Shown piece after piece: positions 35,839 to 44,897 of a DNA stretch of 64,000 nucleotides. This DNA is from an uncultured Lachnospiraceae bacterium. Its GTDB lineage: Bacteria > Bacillota > Clostridia > Lachnospirales > Lachnospiraceae. Within the stretch, counting starts at the first letter, position 1. Every line of letters starts with the position of its first letter. Below the pieces are notes generated by a model. It was not told the DNA's origin. It saw nothing but the letters and a program-made list of their open reading frames with translations, and searched no databases. The stretch lies in assembly GCA_947625135.1 (NCBI GenBank), contig CANQNE010000008.1, forward strand, positions 1 to 64,000, read 5' to 3'. The position numbers and the translations under genes are program-made.

Positions 35839-38800
35839 TTATTCTGTGCGCAGGGCGACAACCGGATCCTTTCTGGCCGCGCTTCTGGAGGGAATGATCC
35901 CCGCAAACAGCGTCAGCATCACGCTGATCGCCACCAGCACGATGGCTGCCGGGACAGGCAGGTAAGCATTCACCTGTTTGATACCGGTGAGCGCATGGAT
36001 CACCCAATTGACGGGCAGGCAGAGCAGCGCCGTTACAAGCACGCCCAACAGCCCTGCGGCAAATCCGATGATCATGGTCTCCGCATTGAACATACTGGAA
36101 ACATCCCGCTTGGATGCGCCGATGGCGCGGAGAATACCGATTTCCTTGGTGCGCTCCTGTACGGAGATCAGAGTGATCACACCGATCATGATCGATGACA
36201 CGATCAGAGAGATCCCCACAAACGCAATCAGCACATAGGTGATCGTATTGATGATGGTCGTCATGGAGGACATCATCAGCGCCACATAATCCGTATATTC
36301 GATCTGAGACTCTTCCTCCACGGAATCATTGTACTTCTCGATCTCATCCGAGATCACGTCTTTATTTTTAAAGGTGGAGGCATACAGATTGATGGCGGAA
36401 GGATTCTCCTGCTCTACATACCCCAGCTCTTTCAGATTGTCTTCATAAGTAGACTCGGAAAACTGATTGATCAGTACCTCGTCAAAATAAAAAGCACACT
36501 GCGCCGGGGTAAAGGCAGGCAGCTGTGCGTCCAGTGCCGCCGCAAGTTCCTGAGGAGAACTGCCTGAAAGTCTGGTTACCGTTTCCTGAGCGACCTGCAT
36601 CCTGACCTGCTCTTCCATCATGGCCGTATAGGTTTCCTTCTTCTCCTCCTCGCTCATGGAAGCAACATAAGCGGCCACTTCTTCCTGATCCATGCCCATC
36701 TGGGCAGTCAAAAGCTGCACCATGGACGCTTCCATTTTTTCCGCCGTCATGCCGTTCATGGCCTGCGCCACCGCGGCATCCAGCTGCTCCTGAGTGGGAA
36801 CGCTCATGATCTGCACATAAAAGGCGGCCTTTCCCGTCTCATCCAGACCTGCGGCATAATCCCTGACCGCCGCTTCCTTCTCCTCGTCCGTCTGGGCGCT
36901 GGCATTTTCCCGGAACAGCTGGCCGGTAAATATATTTTTGGCGCTGTTTTCAAGCTGCGCTTTTACGGCATCGGATGTATTTCCCTTTTCGATCACATAA
37001 TCGGTCAGTTCGCTTGTATAACCGATGGAACCCGTCAGCATAGCGGCCTGCGTATCTTCCTTTGGACGGATCACGCCGGATACGGTGAGATCCATTCCAT
37101 TGTCATACACATACTGCAGCCCCGCGTCGGTTTCTCTCAGATCCGTGTACAGTCCGGTCTTCTCGTCATAACGATAACAGTCTGCATTCAGGATCAGTCG
37201 ATAGGGCCTGCCGCATACCTCCTCATAAGTCCACGTGGTTTCTTTTTTCTCCAGATCCCCGCCGTTCATTGCCGCGTCCATGATCTTGTCAATGTCTTCC
37301 CTTGGCTCCAGACCCAGCGCATAGAGGGACATATCATCCAGCTCATTGTTTTCATCCAGCACAAGAACCACCTCATCATAACGATCCGGCCATGTGCCGT
37401 AAACCACTTCGTATTGATTTTTCAAAAGATCACTGACAAGAGCGCCGTCCTCTCCCGGAAGCATCTCCTGCCATAAATCGGAGCTGCTCTGGCTCATCAT
37501 CGCCATGGGAGAATACTGCATAACGCCGGACTGCGCGGAATCCATCATGGCTTCCATATCAATGTTCATATACTCCATCGCCAGTTCCTGCAAAAGCTCC
37601 CTTGCGTCAGAGTGTACAATCTCGCCGTCCACATTTTTGGTATAGACAAGCAGATCCAGATCATACATATACTGTACGCCGCTGATCGCGGTGTGCAGCG
37701 GGCTGTCGGCCTTTTTCCGTTCCTTCTCCATGTAGGTTTTGAAGGACTTCAGATCATTCTCTGTGGTTTCCAGATGATTCATCGCATTGATGATATCGTA
37801 AATAGCAGGCTTCGTATATACTTTATCTTTTTCGTGACTGGCATTTTCGTCAGTGGCCCCCATAAACATCCTCATCAGGCCGCTCATATCTGTCACCGAG
37901 GATTCCAGCGTCAGGGGATAAGAAGACAGGGTTTCTTCCTGAATCGTATCGATATAAGCGGTAAGTCCCTGAGAAATAGACAAGATCAGGGCAATGCCGA
38001 TGATGCCGATACTTCCTGCAAAGGCAGTCAGAAACGTCCTGCCCTTTTTGGTAAACAGATTTTTCAAAGAGAGCGAACACGCAGTGAAAAAAGACATAGA
38101 GGGTTTTCGTTGTTTTTCCTCCGCCAGCCGGAGCGCCTCCTCGCTTTCCTTCTCTGCCATCCGCTCCTGCTGGGATAAAGGCGCGGAATCGTCTGTGATC
38201 ACGCCGTCCAACATTCGGATGATCCGGGTAGAATACGTATTGGCCAGATCCGGATTGTGGGTAACCATGATCACCAGCCGGTCCTTTGCGACCTCCTTCA
38301 GAATCTCCATGACCTGCACGCTGGTCTCTGTGTCAAGGGCGCCGGTAGGCTCATCTGCCAGAATAATATCCGGATTGTTTACAAGCGCTCTGGCAATCGC
38401 CACCCGCTGCATCTGTCCCCCGGACATCTCTCCCGGCTTTTTGTTCAGCTGGGAACCCAGCCCTACATCCTCCAGCGCCTGCTTCGCCCGGGCCCTCCGC
38501 TCAGTCTTAGATACGCCGGAAAGCGTCAGCGCAAGCTCCACGTTCTGCAGTACAGACTGGTGGGGGATCAGATTGTAAGTCTGAAACACAAATCCGATGG
38601 AATGATTCCGGTAAGTGTCCCAATCCCGGTCTTTAAAATCCTTTGTGGATTTTCCGTTGATGACCAGATCTCCTTTTGTATACTGGTCCAGCCCGCCGAT
38701 GATATTCAGCATCGTGGTTTTCCCGCATCCGGAGGGTCCGAGAATAGACACAAATTCGCTTTTGCGAAATTGCAGGGAAATTCCCCTCAGCGCATGAACC

Positions 38801-38850
38801 GCTCCGCTGCCTGTAAGATAATCTTTATAAATCTCTTTCAGTTCCAGCAT
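35839..38850 (-). CDS. Fused ABC exporter: ATPase plus FtsX-type permease
   Basis: A 1003-residue fusion. The N-terminal 230 residues are a LolD/MacB-type ABC ATPase: Walker A LGPSGCGKTT, signature MSGGQMQRVAIARAL, Walker B IILADEPTGALD, and the H-loop in MVTHNPDLA. A membrane helix (about residue 270-300) leads to a very large extracellular region (about 300-860), rich in Met, Glu and Gln. Three C-terminal helices carry the FtsX domain (VGISLIVSSIMIGVITLISV, RTKEIGILRAIGASKRDV). MacB-type exporters move peptides or lipoproteins by mechanotransmission. The ATG at 38850 has GGAG six bases upstream. PBP1A lies 24 bases upstream on the same strand. Confidence 0.9.
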   Translation of the reverse strand: MLELKEIYKDYLTGSGAVHALRGISLQFRKSEFVSILGPSGCGKTTMLNIIGGLDQYTKGDLVINGKSTKDFKDRDWDTYRNHSIGFVFQTYNLIPHQSVLQNVELALTLSGVSKTERRARAKQALEDVGLGSQLNKKPGEMSGGQMQRVAIARALVNNPDIILADEPTGALDTETSVQVMEILKEVAKDRLVIMVTHNPDLANTYSTRIIRMLDGVITDDSAPLSQQERMAEKESEEALRLAEEKQRKPSMSFFTACSLSLKNLFTKKGRTFLTAFAGSIGIIGIALILSISQGLTAYIDTIQEETLSSYPLTLESSVTDMSGLMRMFMGATDENASHEKDKVYTKPAIYDIINAMNHLETTENDLKSFKTYMEKERKKADSPLHTAISGVQYMYDLDLLVYTKNVDGEIVHSDARELLQELAMEYMNIDMEAMMDSAQSGVMQYSPMAMMSQSSSDLWQEMLPGEDGALVSDLLKNQYEVVYGTWPDRYDEVVLVLDENNELDDMSLYALGLEPREDIDKIMDAAMNGGDLEKKETTWTYEEVCGRPYRLILNADCYRYDEKTGLYTDLRETDAGLQYVYDNGMDLTVSGVIRPKEDTQAAMLTGSIGYTSELTDYVIEKGNTSDAVKAQLENSAKNIFTGQLFRENASAQTDEEKEAAVRDYAAGLDETGKAAFYVQIMSVPTQEQLDAAVAQAMNGMTAEKMEASMVQLLTAQMGMDQEEVAAYVASMSEEEKKETYTAMMEEQVRMQVAQETVTRLSGSSPQELAAALDAQLPAFTPAQCAFYFDEVLINQFSESTYEDNLKELGYVEQENPSAINLYASTFKNKDVISDEIEKYNDSVEEESQIEYTDYVALMMSSMTTIINTITYVLIAFVGISLIVSSIMIGVITLISVQERTKEIGILRAIGASKRDVSSMFNAETMIIGFAAGLLGVLVTALLCLPVNWVIHALTGIKQVNAYLPVPAAIVLVAISVMLTLFAGIIPSRSAARKDPVVALRTE

Positions 38851-38874
38851 AATATTCTCCATTCCGCGTGACGG

Positions 38875-41172
38875 TTATCCGATCACATCCCAATCCATAT
38901 TTTCATCATCATCCGGATTGTCCGTCATATCCGGCTCCGGTGTGGGCTCCTGCTGGGGTTCCGGCGTGACCTCGGGCTCCGGAACAGTGGTCTCAGGGGG
39001 TTCCTCCGTGTCAGGAACCGTGGTCTCAGGGGGTTCCTCCGGTACGGGAGTGTCAGTAATCTCCGGCGTTTCCGAAGGAGCCGGTGTCTCTGTGGGCGCC
39101 GGCGTCTCCGTGGAATTGGGTTCCTCCGTCAGATCGATCTCATTGGCGTCTGTTTCATCGTCAGGCGCCTCATATTCTTCAAATTCCTTATAGGGCAGTC
39201 CTTCGTTGATCTGCTCCATAAACAGCTTCCAGATTTCTCCGGGGTAAGACGCCCCCTGCAGTTCTGAAAGCTTTCTTGGCATGTCATATCCCACCCACAC
39301 TGCGGTAGTATAATAGGGGGTAAATCCACAGAACCAGCCGTCTTTATTGTCGTTGGTAGTTCCGGTCTTACCTGCGCAGGGCATGTTTTCCAGCCTCAGC
39401 TTCTTACCCGTACCGTCGGACATTACCGTCTGCATCATGCTGGTCATCATCAGGGTGGCATTGCTGTCATAGATCCGCTTTTCCTTACTCTTTGCGGAGA
39501 CTATCCTGCCGCCCTCTGCATCCAGTATTTCCACAATACAGGTAGGGGTTCTGTACTCGCCTTTGTTTTCCAGGGTGGCGTAGCCCGAAGCCATCTCCAC
39601 CGTGCTGCATCCGTTGGTAAATCCGCCGAGAGCGCTGGAAAGCGTCCGATCCTTTTTATCCAGCTTGGAAAAATTCATTTTTTCCAGATATTCCAGACCT
39701 GCCTCCGGCGTCAATTCCTCGAACAGCTTCCATGCCACCGTATTTTTGGACTGTGCCACAGCCCAGCGCAGGCTGATATCTCCATCATAAGAGCCGTCGG
39801 AATTGGAAGGCCCGTCCTCTTCTTTCTCGTCATTGACGATGCTGTTTGGCGTATATCCGGTCTCCAGAATGGGCGTATACACAAGCAAAGGCTTGATGGA
39901 GCTGCCCGGCTGGCGGAAACTCTGATAAGCGCGGTTCAGGGAACGCCCCGAAAGCCCCTGATCTCTGCCTCCTACAATGGCGATCACCTTTCCTGTCTCA
40001 TTGTCTATACAGGTAGCGGCCCCCTGAAAGGCAAAAATGCCTTCCTCGTTTTTCTCCTCAAATCCGGCCAGTGTTTCATCAACCGCCTGCTGCAGAAGCT
40101 CCTGTTTCTCCATGTCTATGGAGGTATAAATGCGGTAGCCGCCTGTGTACAGAGACTTCTGACAGGTCACATACATATCCTGATATTCTTCTTCGTAAGC
40201 CTCTTTTTCCTTGTCGTTGCGGAAGGAATACCGGAATTCAAAGCCGCTCTGCTCCATAAACGCTCTGGTGGCACAATAAAATACAAATGTTTCTACAGAG
40301 TTATTATTCGCCTGCTCCGGCTGATCCAGCACGATCGTTTCCGCAACCGCCTCATCATATTCCGACTGGGTGATGCTGCCTGCTTCCAGCATGACCTTCA
40401 GCATCCGGTCGCGCCTTTTAATGGTATTGTCCGGATTATCCACCGGATCATACAGGGTAGGGTTATTCGGGATGGCGCACAGAAATACCAGCTGGGACAG
40501 ACTCAGGTCTGTCACATTCTTATTAAAGTACCCTATGGCCGCCGCCTCGATCCCATAGTACCCGTTGGCGAAATAAATATTGTTGATATAAAATTCCAAT
40601 ATCTGCTTCTTATCGTACTTTTTCTCCAGCTTCGTGGCAATAAAGATCTCCTCTACCTTTCTCTGCCATGAAACTTCATGAGACAGGAAGACATTTCTGC
40701 TCAGCTGCTGGGTAATGGTACTGCCGCCCTGGGTAATGGCGCTGTTTTTCACAATAGACTGCACCGCCCGCAAGATGGCCCGCATGTCAAAACCGTGGTG
40801 GCTGTAAAAACGCTTGTCCTCCACATCCACAAAAGCGTCCTTCACCGCTTCCGGGATCTGGTCAAACTCCAGATAATGCACATCCTTTTCCCCGGAGGCG
40901 CTCATGATCTGATTGCCGTTCACATCATAGATCAGGCTTGTCTGGCTGGCACGGAATGTTTCCGGCGTGGATGCCTCCACCAGCTTTTTGGCGTCTTTAT
41001 ACAGATTGATCACCTGTCCTCCTACGCCGCTTGCAAAAAACACAACAATTGCCAGAATAAACAACCCAAGAAAAACAAACAATGTGGTCAGAAGAATCTT
41101 CATACGGCGACGCTTTTTCATGATTTTTTTTCGCTGTTCGGCCTTGTTCAGCCTGCTCATTTCTTCGTTCAT
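38875..41172 (-). CDS. Class A penicillin-binding protein (PBP1A-type)
   Basis: A 765-residue bifunctional peptidoglycan synthase. A transmembrane anchor (about 27-50) precedes the glycosyltransferase domain with the catalytic Glu in DAFVDVEDKRFYSHHGFD and TQGGSTITQQLSRN. The transpeptidase has SSIK (QPGSSIKPLLVY), SKN (AVAQSKNTVAW) and KTG (AGKTGTTNDNKDGW). The last 100 residues are a low-complexity Thr/Pro/Glu wall-spanning tail. A GGGAGG site supports the ATG. It is downstream of the PPi-type PFK and just ahead of the ABC exporter. Confidence 0.95.
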   Translation of the reverse strand: MNEEMSRLNKAEQRKKIMKKRRRMKILLTTLFVFLGLFILAIVVFFASGVGGQVINLYKDAKKLVEASTPETFRASQTSLIYDVNGNQIMSASGEKDVHYLEFDQIPEAVKDAFVDVEDKRFYSHHGFDMRAILRAVQSIVKNSAITQGGSTITQQLSRNVFLSHEVSWQRKVEEIFIATKLEKKYDKKQILEFYINNIYFANGYYGIEAAAIGYFNKNVTDLSLSQLVFLCAIPNNPTLYDPVDNPDNTIKRRDRMLKVMLEAGSITQSEYDEAVAETIVLDQPEQANNNSVETFVFYCATRAFMEQSGFEFRYSFRNDKEKEAYEEEYQDMYVTCQKSLYTGGYRIYTSIDMEKQELLQQAVDETLAGFEEKNEEGIFAFQGAATCIDNETGKVIAIVGGRDQGLSGRSLNRAYQSFRQPGSSIKPLLVYTPILETGYTPNSIVNDEKEEDGPSNSDGSYDGDISLRWAVAQSKNTVAWKLFEELTPEAGLEYLEKMNFSKLDKKDRTLSSALGGFTNGCSTVEMASGYATLENKGEYRTPTCIVEILDAEGGRIVSAKSKEKRIYDSNATLMMTSMMQTVMSDGTGKKLRLENMPCAGKTGTTNDNKDGWFCGFTPYYTTAVWVGYDMPRKLSELQGASYPGEIWKLFMEQINEGLPYKEFEEYEAPDDETDANEIDLTEEPNSTETPAPTETPAPSETPEITDTPVPEEPPETTVPDTEEPPETTVPEPEVTPEPQQEPTPEPDMTDNPDDDENMDWDVIG
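38981..39046. repeat. Two-copy 33-base tandem repeat in the PBP1A tail
   Basis: Two adjacent 33-base units (38981-39013 and 39014-39046) share GTGGTCTCAGGGGGTTCCTC and differ at a few positions. Being a multiple of three, the array can gain or lose units without breaking the frame, changing the length of the Pro/Glu/Thr-rich C-terminal tail. Confidence 0.7.
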
Positions 41173-41249
41173 CTAATTCCTCCCGCCATAGTTCGAATCA
41201 CAGAGCCGTACTCTGTCATCGCTGTGGGTAAACTGTTGGTACTTCCGGC

Positions 41250-42482
41250 TTATTTCTGTAAAAACAGGTGTCTCGGAATACCGTCAACCTGTACCGGAAG
41301 CAGCTCGCCCTGGATCAGGGGCTCAATATAAGAAATAAATTTCTGGGTCAGATAAGTGCCGTCCCTGGAGATCCAGTCTCTGGGAACCAGCTTTTCCACA
41401 TTGGAGATCTTGTGTACATCGCAGATATCGGTTGTACATTGATAAGGATCATCGGAAACTCTCTTCAGCACGATCATCTTTCCGGTGTCTCCCTCCACTG
41501 CCGCCTTCACCGCGGCGCCGCCTACCTGAAACGCTTCGTTCACATCAATACGGGAAGCCAGATGGGAAGCGCTCCTCTGCAGTGTTGAAAATTCAACGGC
41601 ACGGGTCTTGCAGCCGATCTCCGCCGCTACCAGATTTGACAAAAATGACGCGGTGCCGGCCAGCTGCCTGTGTCCGAACGCGTCCACATAATCGGAGGCG
41701 TTTCCATATTCGCAGACATATTTGCCTTCTTTTGTCTTAATGCCTTCGGAAACCGCAACCACAACAGATTTCTTCTTTTGCAGGAGTTCCTTTACCCGCT
41801 CGATAAAGTTGTCGATATCGAAAGCCAGCTCCGGCAGATAGATCAGATCCGGCCCGTCACAGTCCTCCCCTTTGGAAAGGGCTGTCGCGCCGGTAAGCCA
41901 TCCTGCGTTGCGGCCCATCACTTCGATAATGGTCACAATGTCCGTATTATATACAAGGCCCATGGCATCCCGGATCACTTCCTTGGTGGCAGTACCGATA
42001 TATTTCGCCGCGCTGCCGAATCCCGGAGTGTGGTCTGTCAGGGCAAGGTCATTGTCGATCGTCTTGGGCACGCCGATAAATTTCGTGGTCTTTCCGGTCA
42101 CAATGGCATAGTCCGACAGCTTCTTGATGGTGTCCATGGAATCGTTTCCGCCGATATAGATAAAACACTCGATATCCAGCTTGTCCAGAATACCAAAGAT
42201 TTTTTCATACACCTCCCGGTCCTCATGGATCTCCGGGAGCTTATAACGGCATGAGCCCAAGAATGCACTGGGTGTGCGCTTCAACAACTCCACATCCAGA
42301 TCCGTCTTGATATAGTCGGACAGATCCACATATTGCTCATCCAGAAATCCCTGAATACCGTGGAGCATACCATATACTTTTTTTGCACCTCTGTCTTTGG
42401 CGGTCCTGTATACGCCCGCAAGACTGGAATTGATCACGGCGGTGGGCCCGCCGGATTGGCCTACGATTACATTTCCTTTCAT
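41250..42482 (-). CDS. Phosphofructokinase, probable PPi-dependent type
   Basis: A 410-residue PFK. The N-terminal loop is VGQSGGPTAVINSSLAG. The donor-discriminating loop is GGNDS (residues 111-115), with Asp at the position of E. coli Gly104, and PKTIDND with Lys140; the Asp/Lys pair is the accepted signature of pyrophosphate-linked PFK, which is reversible. The catalytic region continues with GFGSAAKYIGT and VMGRNAGWLTG. The frame extends to 42557, but the ATG at 42482 has a GGAGG site and the homologous start. It is 78 bases upstream of PBP1A. A different, Gly/Lys-type PFK lies at 13048. Confidence 0.92.
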   Translation of the reverse strand: MKGNVIVGQSGGPTAVINSSLAGVYRTAKDRGAKKVYGMLHGIQGFLDEQYVDLSDYIKTDLDVELLKRTPSAFLGSCRYKLPEIHEDREVYEKIFGILDKLDIECFIYIGGNDSMDTIKKLSDYAIVTGKTTKFIGVPKTIDNDLALTDHTPGFGSAAKYIGTATKEVIRDAMGLVYNTDIVTIIEVMGRNAGWLTGATALSKGEDCDGPDLIYLPELAFDIDNFIERVKELLQKKKSVVVAVSEGIKTKEGKYVCEYGNASDYVDAFGHRQLAGTASFLSNLVAAEIGCKTRAVEFSTLQRSASHLASRIDVNEAFQVGGAAVKAAVEGDTGKMIVLKRVSDDPYQCTTDICDVHKISNVEKLVPRDWISRDGTYLTQKFISYIEPLIQGELLPVQVDGIPRHLFLQK

Positions 42483-42653
42483 GACAATGTCCTCCAGCTT
42501 TTTTCTTTTTATTATTTCCATTGCCGCGGCCCGACCTTGCAGGCCGCCACTTCGCATCCATTGTACCAGCTTTTTCCTGTGAAAACAAGAGGTTATCCGT
42601 GTACAATCTATGTCCTATTTCTTATATTTTTATCTGTTTTTTGTGTTTTTTGC

Positions 42654-42682
42654 TTGACTTCATGGACAGAAAAAGGTAGAAT
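42654..42682 (+). promoter_or_regulatory. Promoter of the flavodoxin-like gene
   Basis: TTGACT (42654-42659), a 17-base spacer and TAGAAT (42677-42682), about 72 bases before the ATG at 42755. Confidence 0.65.
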
Positions 42683-42754
42683 GGCGATTGCGTGGCTATA
42701 TGTGGACATAATGAGTCAAACAAAATATTTGTTTACGTTAGGAGCTATAAACCA

Positions 42755-43219
42755 ATGAATATTTCCATTCGTTATTATTCTCCAAATGAAAAATCAGACA
42801 TCAGTACAATAACTACGGCAATTTCCGACGTACTCAGCGTAGAATCCCGTCGATTGATCGTCCCTCTTACGGAAGACACCGACATTTTATTTCTCGGCTG
42901 TTCCGTGGGCACGCCGGGATTCAGCCGCAACCTGAAAAAATTTCTATCCAAAAACAATGTATCTGTCCGGATCATTGTAAACTACACGACCAATACCTTT
43001 TTCAAAAAAAGATCCACCTATAAAAAGGTTCGTAAAATTGCCCGGCTTTATAATATCCATGTCTGCTCAAGAGAATTCCGCTGCCGGGGATCGTGGGGTC
43101 CCTTTTTCCGAAATCGTCCAAACGAGATCGATATGAAGGAAGCGGCGGCCTTTGCACAGGATGTTGTCACTTATATCCGTGAGCGAATGGCAGCGCCAAA
43201 AGAGCCCGTGAACAAATAA
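42755..43219 (+). CDS. Flavodoxin-like protein
   Basis: A 154-residue protein with a flavodoxin-like fold. Near the middle DTDILFLGCSVGTPGFSRNL corresponds to the second flavin-loop strand of small flavodoxins, and the C-terminal REFRCRGSWGPFFRNRPNEI segment and the DMKEAAAFAQDVV helix match the end of that family. The usual N-terminal phosphate-binding TxTGxT loop is not evident, so flavin binding may be lost or altered. The ATG at 42755 has AGGAG ten bases away. queT follows with a riboswitch of its own, so the two are probably not one operon. Confidence 0.65.
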   Translation: MNISIRYYSPNEKSDISTITTAISDVLSVESRRLIVPLTEDTDILFLGCSVGTPGFSRNLKKFLSKNNVSVRIIVNYTTNTFFKKRSTYKKVRKIARLYNIHVCSREFRCRGSWGPFFRNRPNEIDMKEAAAFAQDVVTYIRERMAAPKEPVNK

Positions 43220-43301
43220 AACTTCTTATGTTCCGTCATTTGTATACGCCATGCTCTGTCTTACTGAAGACCCTGATCTTGCGGGCTTTCAACAGACTAT
43301 C

Positions 43302-43346
43302 ACGGTGAGTTCGAGACCTTCCTCACCTAAAACAAAACTAAAGGAG
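43302..43346 (+). promoter_or_regulatory. PreQ1-I riboswitch controlling queT
   Basis: The stem GGTGAG (43304-43309) / CTCACC (43322-43327) encloses TTCGAGACCTTC, and is followed by the A-rich strand CTAAAACAAAACTAAAGGAG (43327-43346), which ends in the Shine-Dalgarno. This matches the small preQ1-I H-type pseudoknot. The downstream gene is a queuosine precursor transporter, so binding of preQ1 would hide the ribosome site. Layout read directly; the ligand is inferred from consensus and context. Confidence 0.82.
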
Positions 43347-43354
43347 AACTGAAT

Positions 43355-43894
43355 ATGCAAAACAAAAACATCCTGTTTCTGACACAGGCAGCGATGATCG
43401 CTGCCCTCTATGTGGTGCTCACAATGATCGCCAACAGTCTTGGTCTGGCCTCTCAGGCCATTCAGGTACGCTTTTCCGAAGCGCTCACCATTTTACCCTA
43501 CTTTACTTCCGCTGCCATACCCGGTTTGTTTATCGGCTGCCTGATCAGCAATATTTTTGCAGGCGGCGTGTTCATCGACATCCTCTTCGGCAGCATCGCC
43601 ACGCTGCTTGGCGCTCTTGGCACCTATACCATCGGGAAAGCGGTACATCATGGAAAAAACAGCGCCGGCGGAAATTCCCAACATTCGCCCATCCTTACCC
43701 CCAAAAAATTACTGCTGCCGATTCCGCCTGTTCTGGCGAACACCCTGATCGTTCCTTTTGTGCTGAAATACGGATACGGGAATCCTGCTCTTTTGTTCAA
43801 CGCCTTAACAGTAGGGGCGGGAGAGGTGATCTCCTGCGGGATTTTAGGGCTGCTGCTGTTGTATGTGCTGGAAAAACGCAGCTTTCAATTTTGA
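43355..43894 (+). CDS. queT: QueT family queuosine precursor transporter
   Basis: A 179-residue membrane protein of the QueT family, an ECF-type substrate-binding component for queuosine precursors. About five or six hydrophobic segments are visible, with the family motifs IQVRFSEALTILPYFTSAAI and GLFIGCLISNIFAGG. A preQ1-I riboswitch lies directly upstream, supporting the substrate. It probably works with a shared ECF energising module encoded elsewhere. A perfect 16-base hairpin terminator follows. Confidence 0.93.
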   Translation: MQNKNILFLTQAAMIAALYVVLTMIANSLGLASQAIQVRFSEALTILPYFTSAAIPGLFIGCLISNIFAGGVFIDILFGSIATLLGALGTYTIGKAVHHGKNSAGGNSQHSPILTPKKLLLPIPPVLANTLIVPFVLKYGYGNPALLFNALTVGAGEVISCGILGLLLLYVLEKRSFQF

Positions 43895-43924
43895 TCTCTG
43901 ACCTATGGCTCCTATAAATACAAT

Positions 43925-43958
43925 ACCGGGGCGGCATCCTCAAGGATGCCGCCCCGGT
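43925..43958. terminator. Perfect hairpin terminator between queT and DUF2752
   Basis: ACCGGGGCGGCATCCT (43925-43940) and its exact complement (43943-43958) are separated by only two bases. It lies between convergent genes and should stop either transcript, although T-runs are weak. Confidence 0.7.
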
Positions 43959-43979
43959 GCTTTACCAAAACCGCAGCTG

Positions 43980-44333
43980 TCAGATTCCTATATTTCTCAT
44001 GATCCCGAAGGCGCAAAGCGCCACCGTATAACAGATCGTCAGCCGGTCGTTCCACCGGGGAAGACTCTTTCCCCTGCTTCGAAGGACCACATAATAAACA
44101 AGTTCTCCCAGCAACAGCGGCGCCGTCACAAACAAGAACGGATTTGCGGCAAATGCGCCGGAAAAATCCAGCTTTGCCGACCGCATGATCATGGTGGTAA
44201 TGCCGCAGCCCGGACACCGCAGACCTGTTATTTTTCGAAATATACAGGGAATGGGGATATGCGTGATCTTAAGCCAGAAAAAATAGCTGATCCCCAATCC
44301 CAGCAAAACAAAGAAAATTGTCTTTTTCTTCAT
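43980..44333 (-). CDS. DUF2752 domain membrane protein
   Basis: A 117-residue DUF2752 protein. The family signature is seen as GLRCPGCGITTMI, following a short N-terminal hydrophobic helix, and at least two further membrane segments are present. Function unknown; the Cys pair might bind metal. The ATG overlaps the stop codon of the upstream zinc-ribbon protein by one base (TAATG), which ties the two together and excludes the longer frame that starts at 44378. Confidence 0.8.
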   Translation of the reverse strand: MKKKTIFFVLLGLGISYFFWLKITHIPIPCIFRKITGLRCPGCGITTMIMRSAKLDFSGAFAANPFLFVTAPLLLGELVYYVVLRSRGKSLPRWNDRLTICYTVALCAFGIMRNIGI

Positions 44334-44806
44334 TATTTCCCGACTGCCGTGTTGATCGTATCCTGAATGAGGCACCATGAAATAATGCTAAAGCCGATCA
44401 GGCTCAGGATCAGATATAAAATGGCGGAGTTGCCATTTACACCCTTGATCCGTTCACACCGCTCTCCCATCTTGTATATCCAATAAAGTTCATAAATACC
44501 ACAGGTGATAATAGAAAACAGCAGCACCATACCGCCGGTGGTGGCGTTTTTCTCTCCTGCCAGCGCATTTACTTCATCATTCAATTTTATGATCCAGTAA
44601 AGGCCGTAAATACCGCAGGTGACAAAAGAAAGAATAATACATACCGCTATGTTTCTGGGCAATATGCTCGCCGAGGTGCTTCCCTGTCCGCCTGTTCCTG
44701 TCTGACCTGCAGTGTTTACGCCATTTCCCCCTAACTGCGCGCCGCAGGAAGGACAAAATTTCTGATCGTCTTCGCACTGTGTACCACATTGACTGCAAAA
44801 CTTCAT
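44333..44806 (-). CDS. Zinc-ribbon DUF4234 membrane protein
   Basis: A 157-residue protein. The N-terminus is a four-cysteine zinc ribbon (MKFCSQCGTQCEDDQKFCPS then CGAQL). A Gly/Thr/Gln linker leads to two copies of the DUF4234 hydrophobic motif (FVTCGIYGLYWIIKLNDEVN and IITCGIYELYWIYKMGERCE), each with CGIY.LYWI. Function unknown, common in Firmicutes. AGGAGGAAAAGT site at the ATG. It overlaps the DUF2752 gene start. Confidence 0.85.
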   Translation of the reverse strand: MKFCSQCGTQCEDDQKFCPSCGAQLGGNGVNTAGQTGTGGQGSTSASILPRNIAVCIILSFVTCGIYGLYWIIKLNDEVNALAGEKNATTGGMVLLFSIITCGIYELYWIYKMGERCERIKGVNGNSAILYLILSLIGFSIISWCLIQDTINTAVGK

Positions 44807-44897
44807 AACTTTTCCTCCTTATAATATTTTATTTATGAAACAATGGGGCGGCGTAACCGCCGCCCCTATTGCCGCATTTTATATCCAAAATATTATT

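Noticed and set aside
38918-39193. Gly/Ser/Val-rich plus-strand frame
   Set aside because: A shadow of the low-complexity tail of PBP1A on the minus strand.
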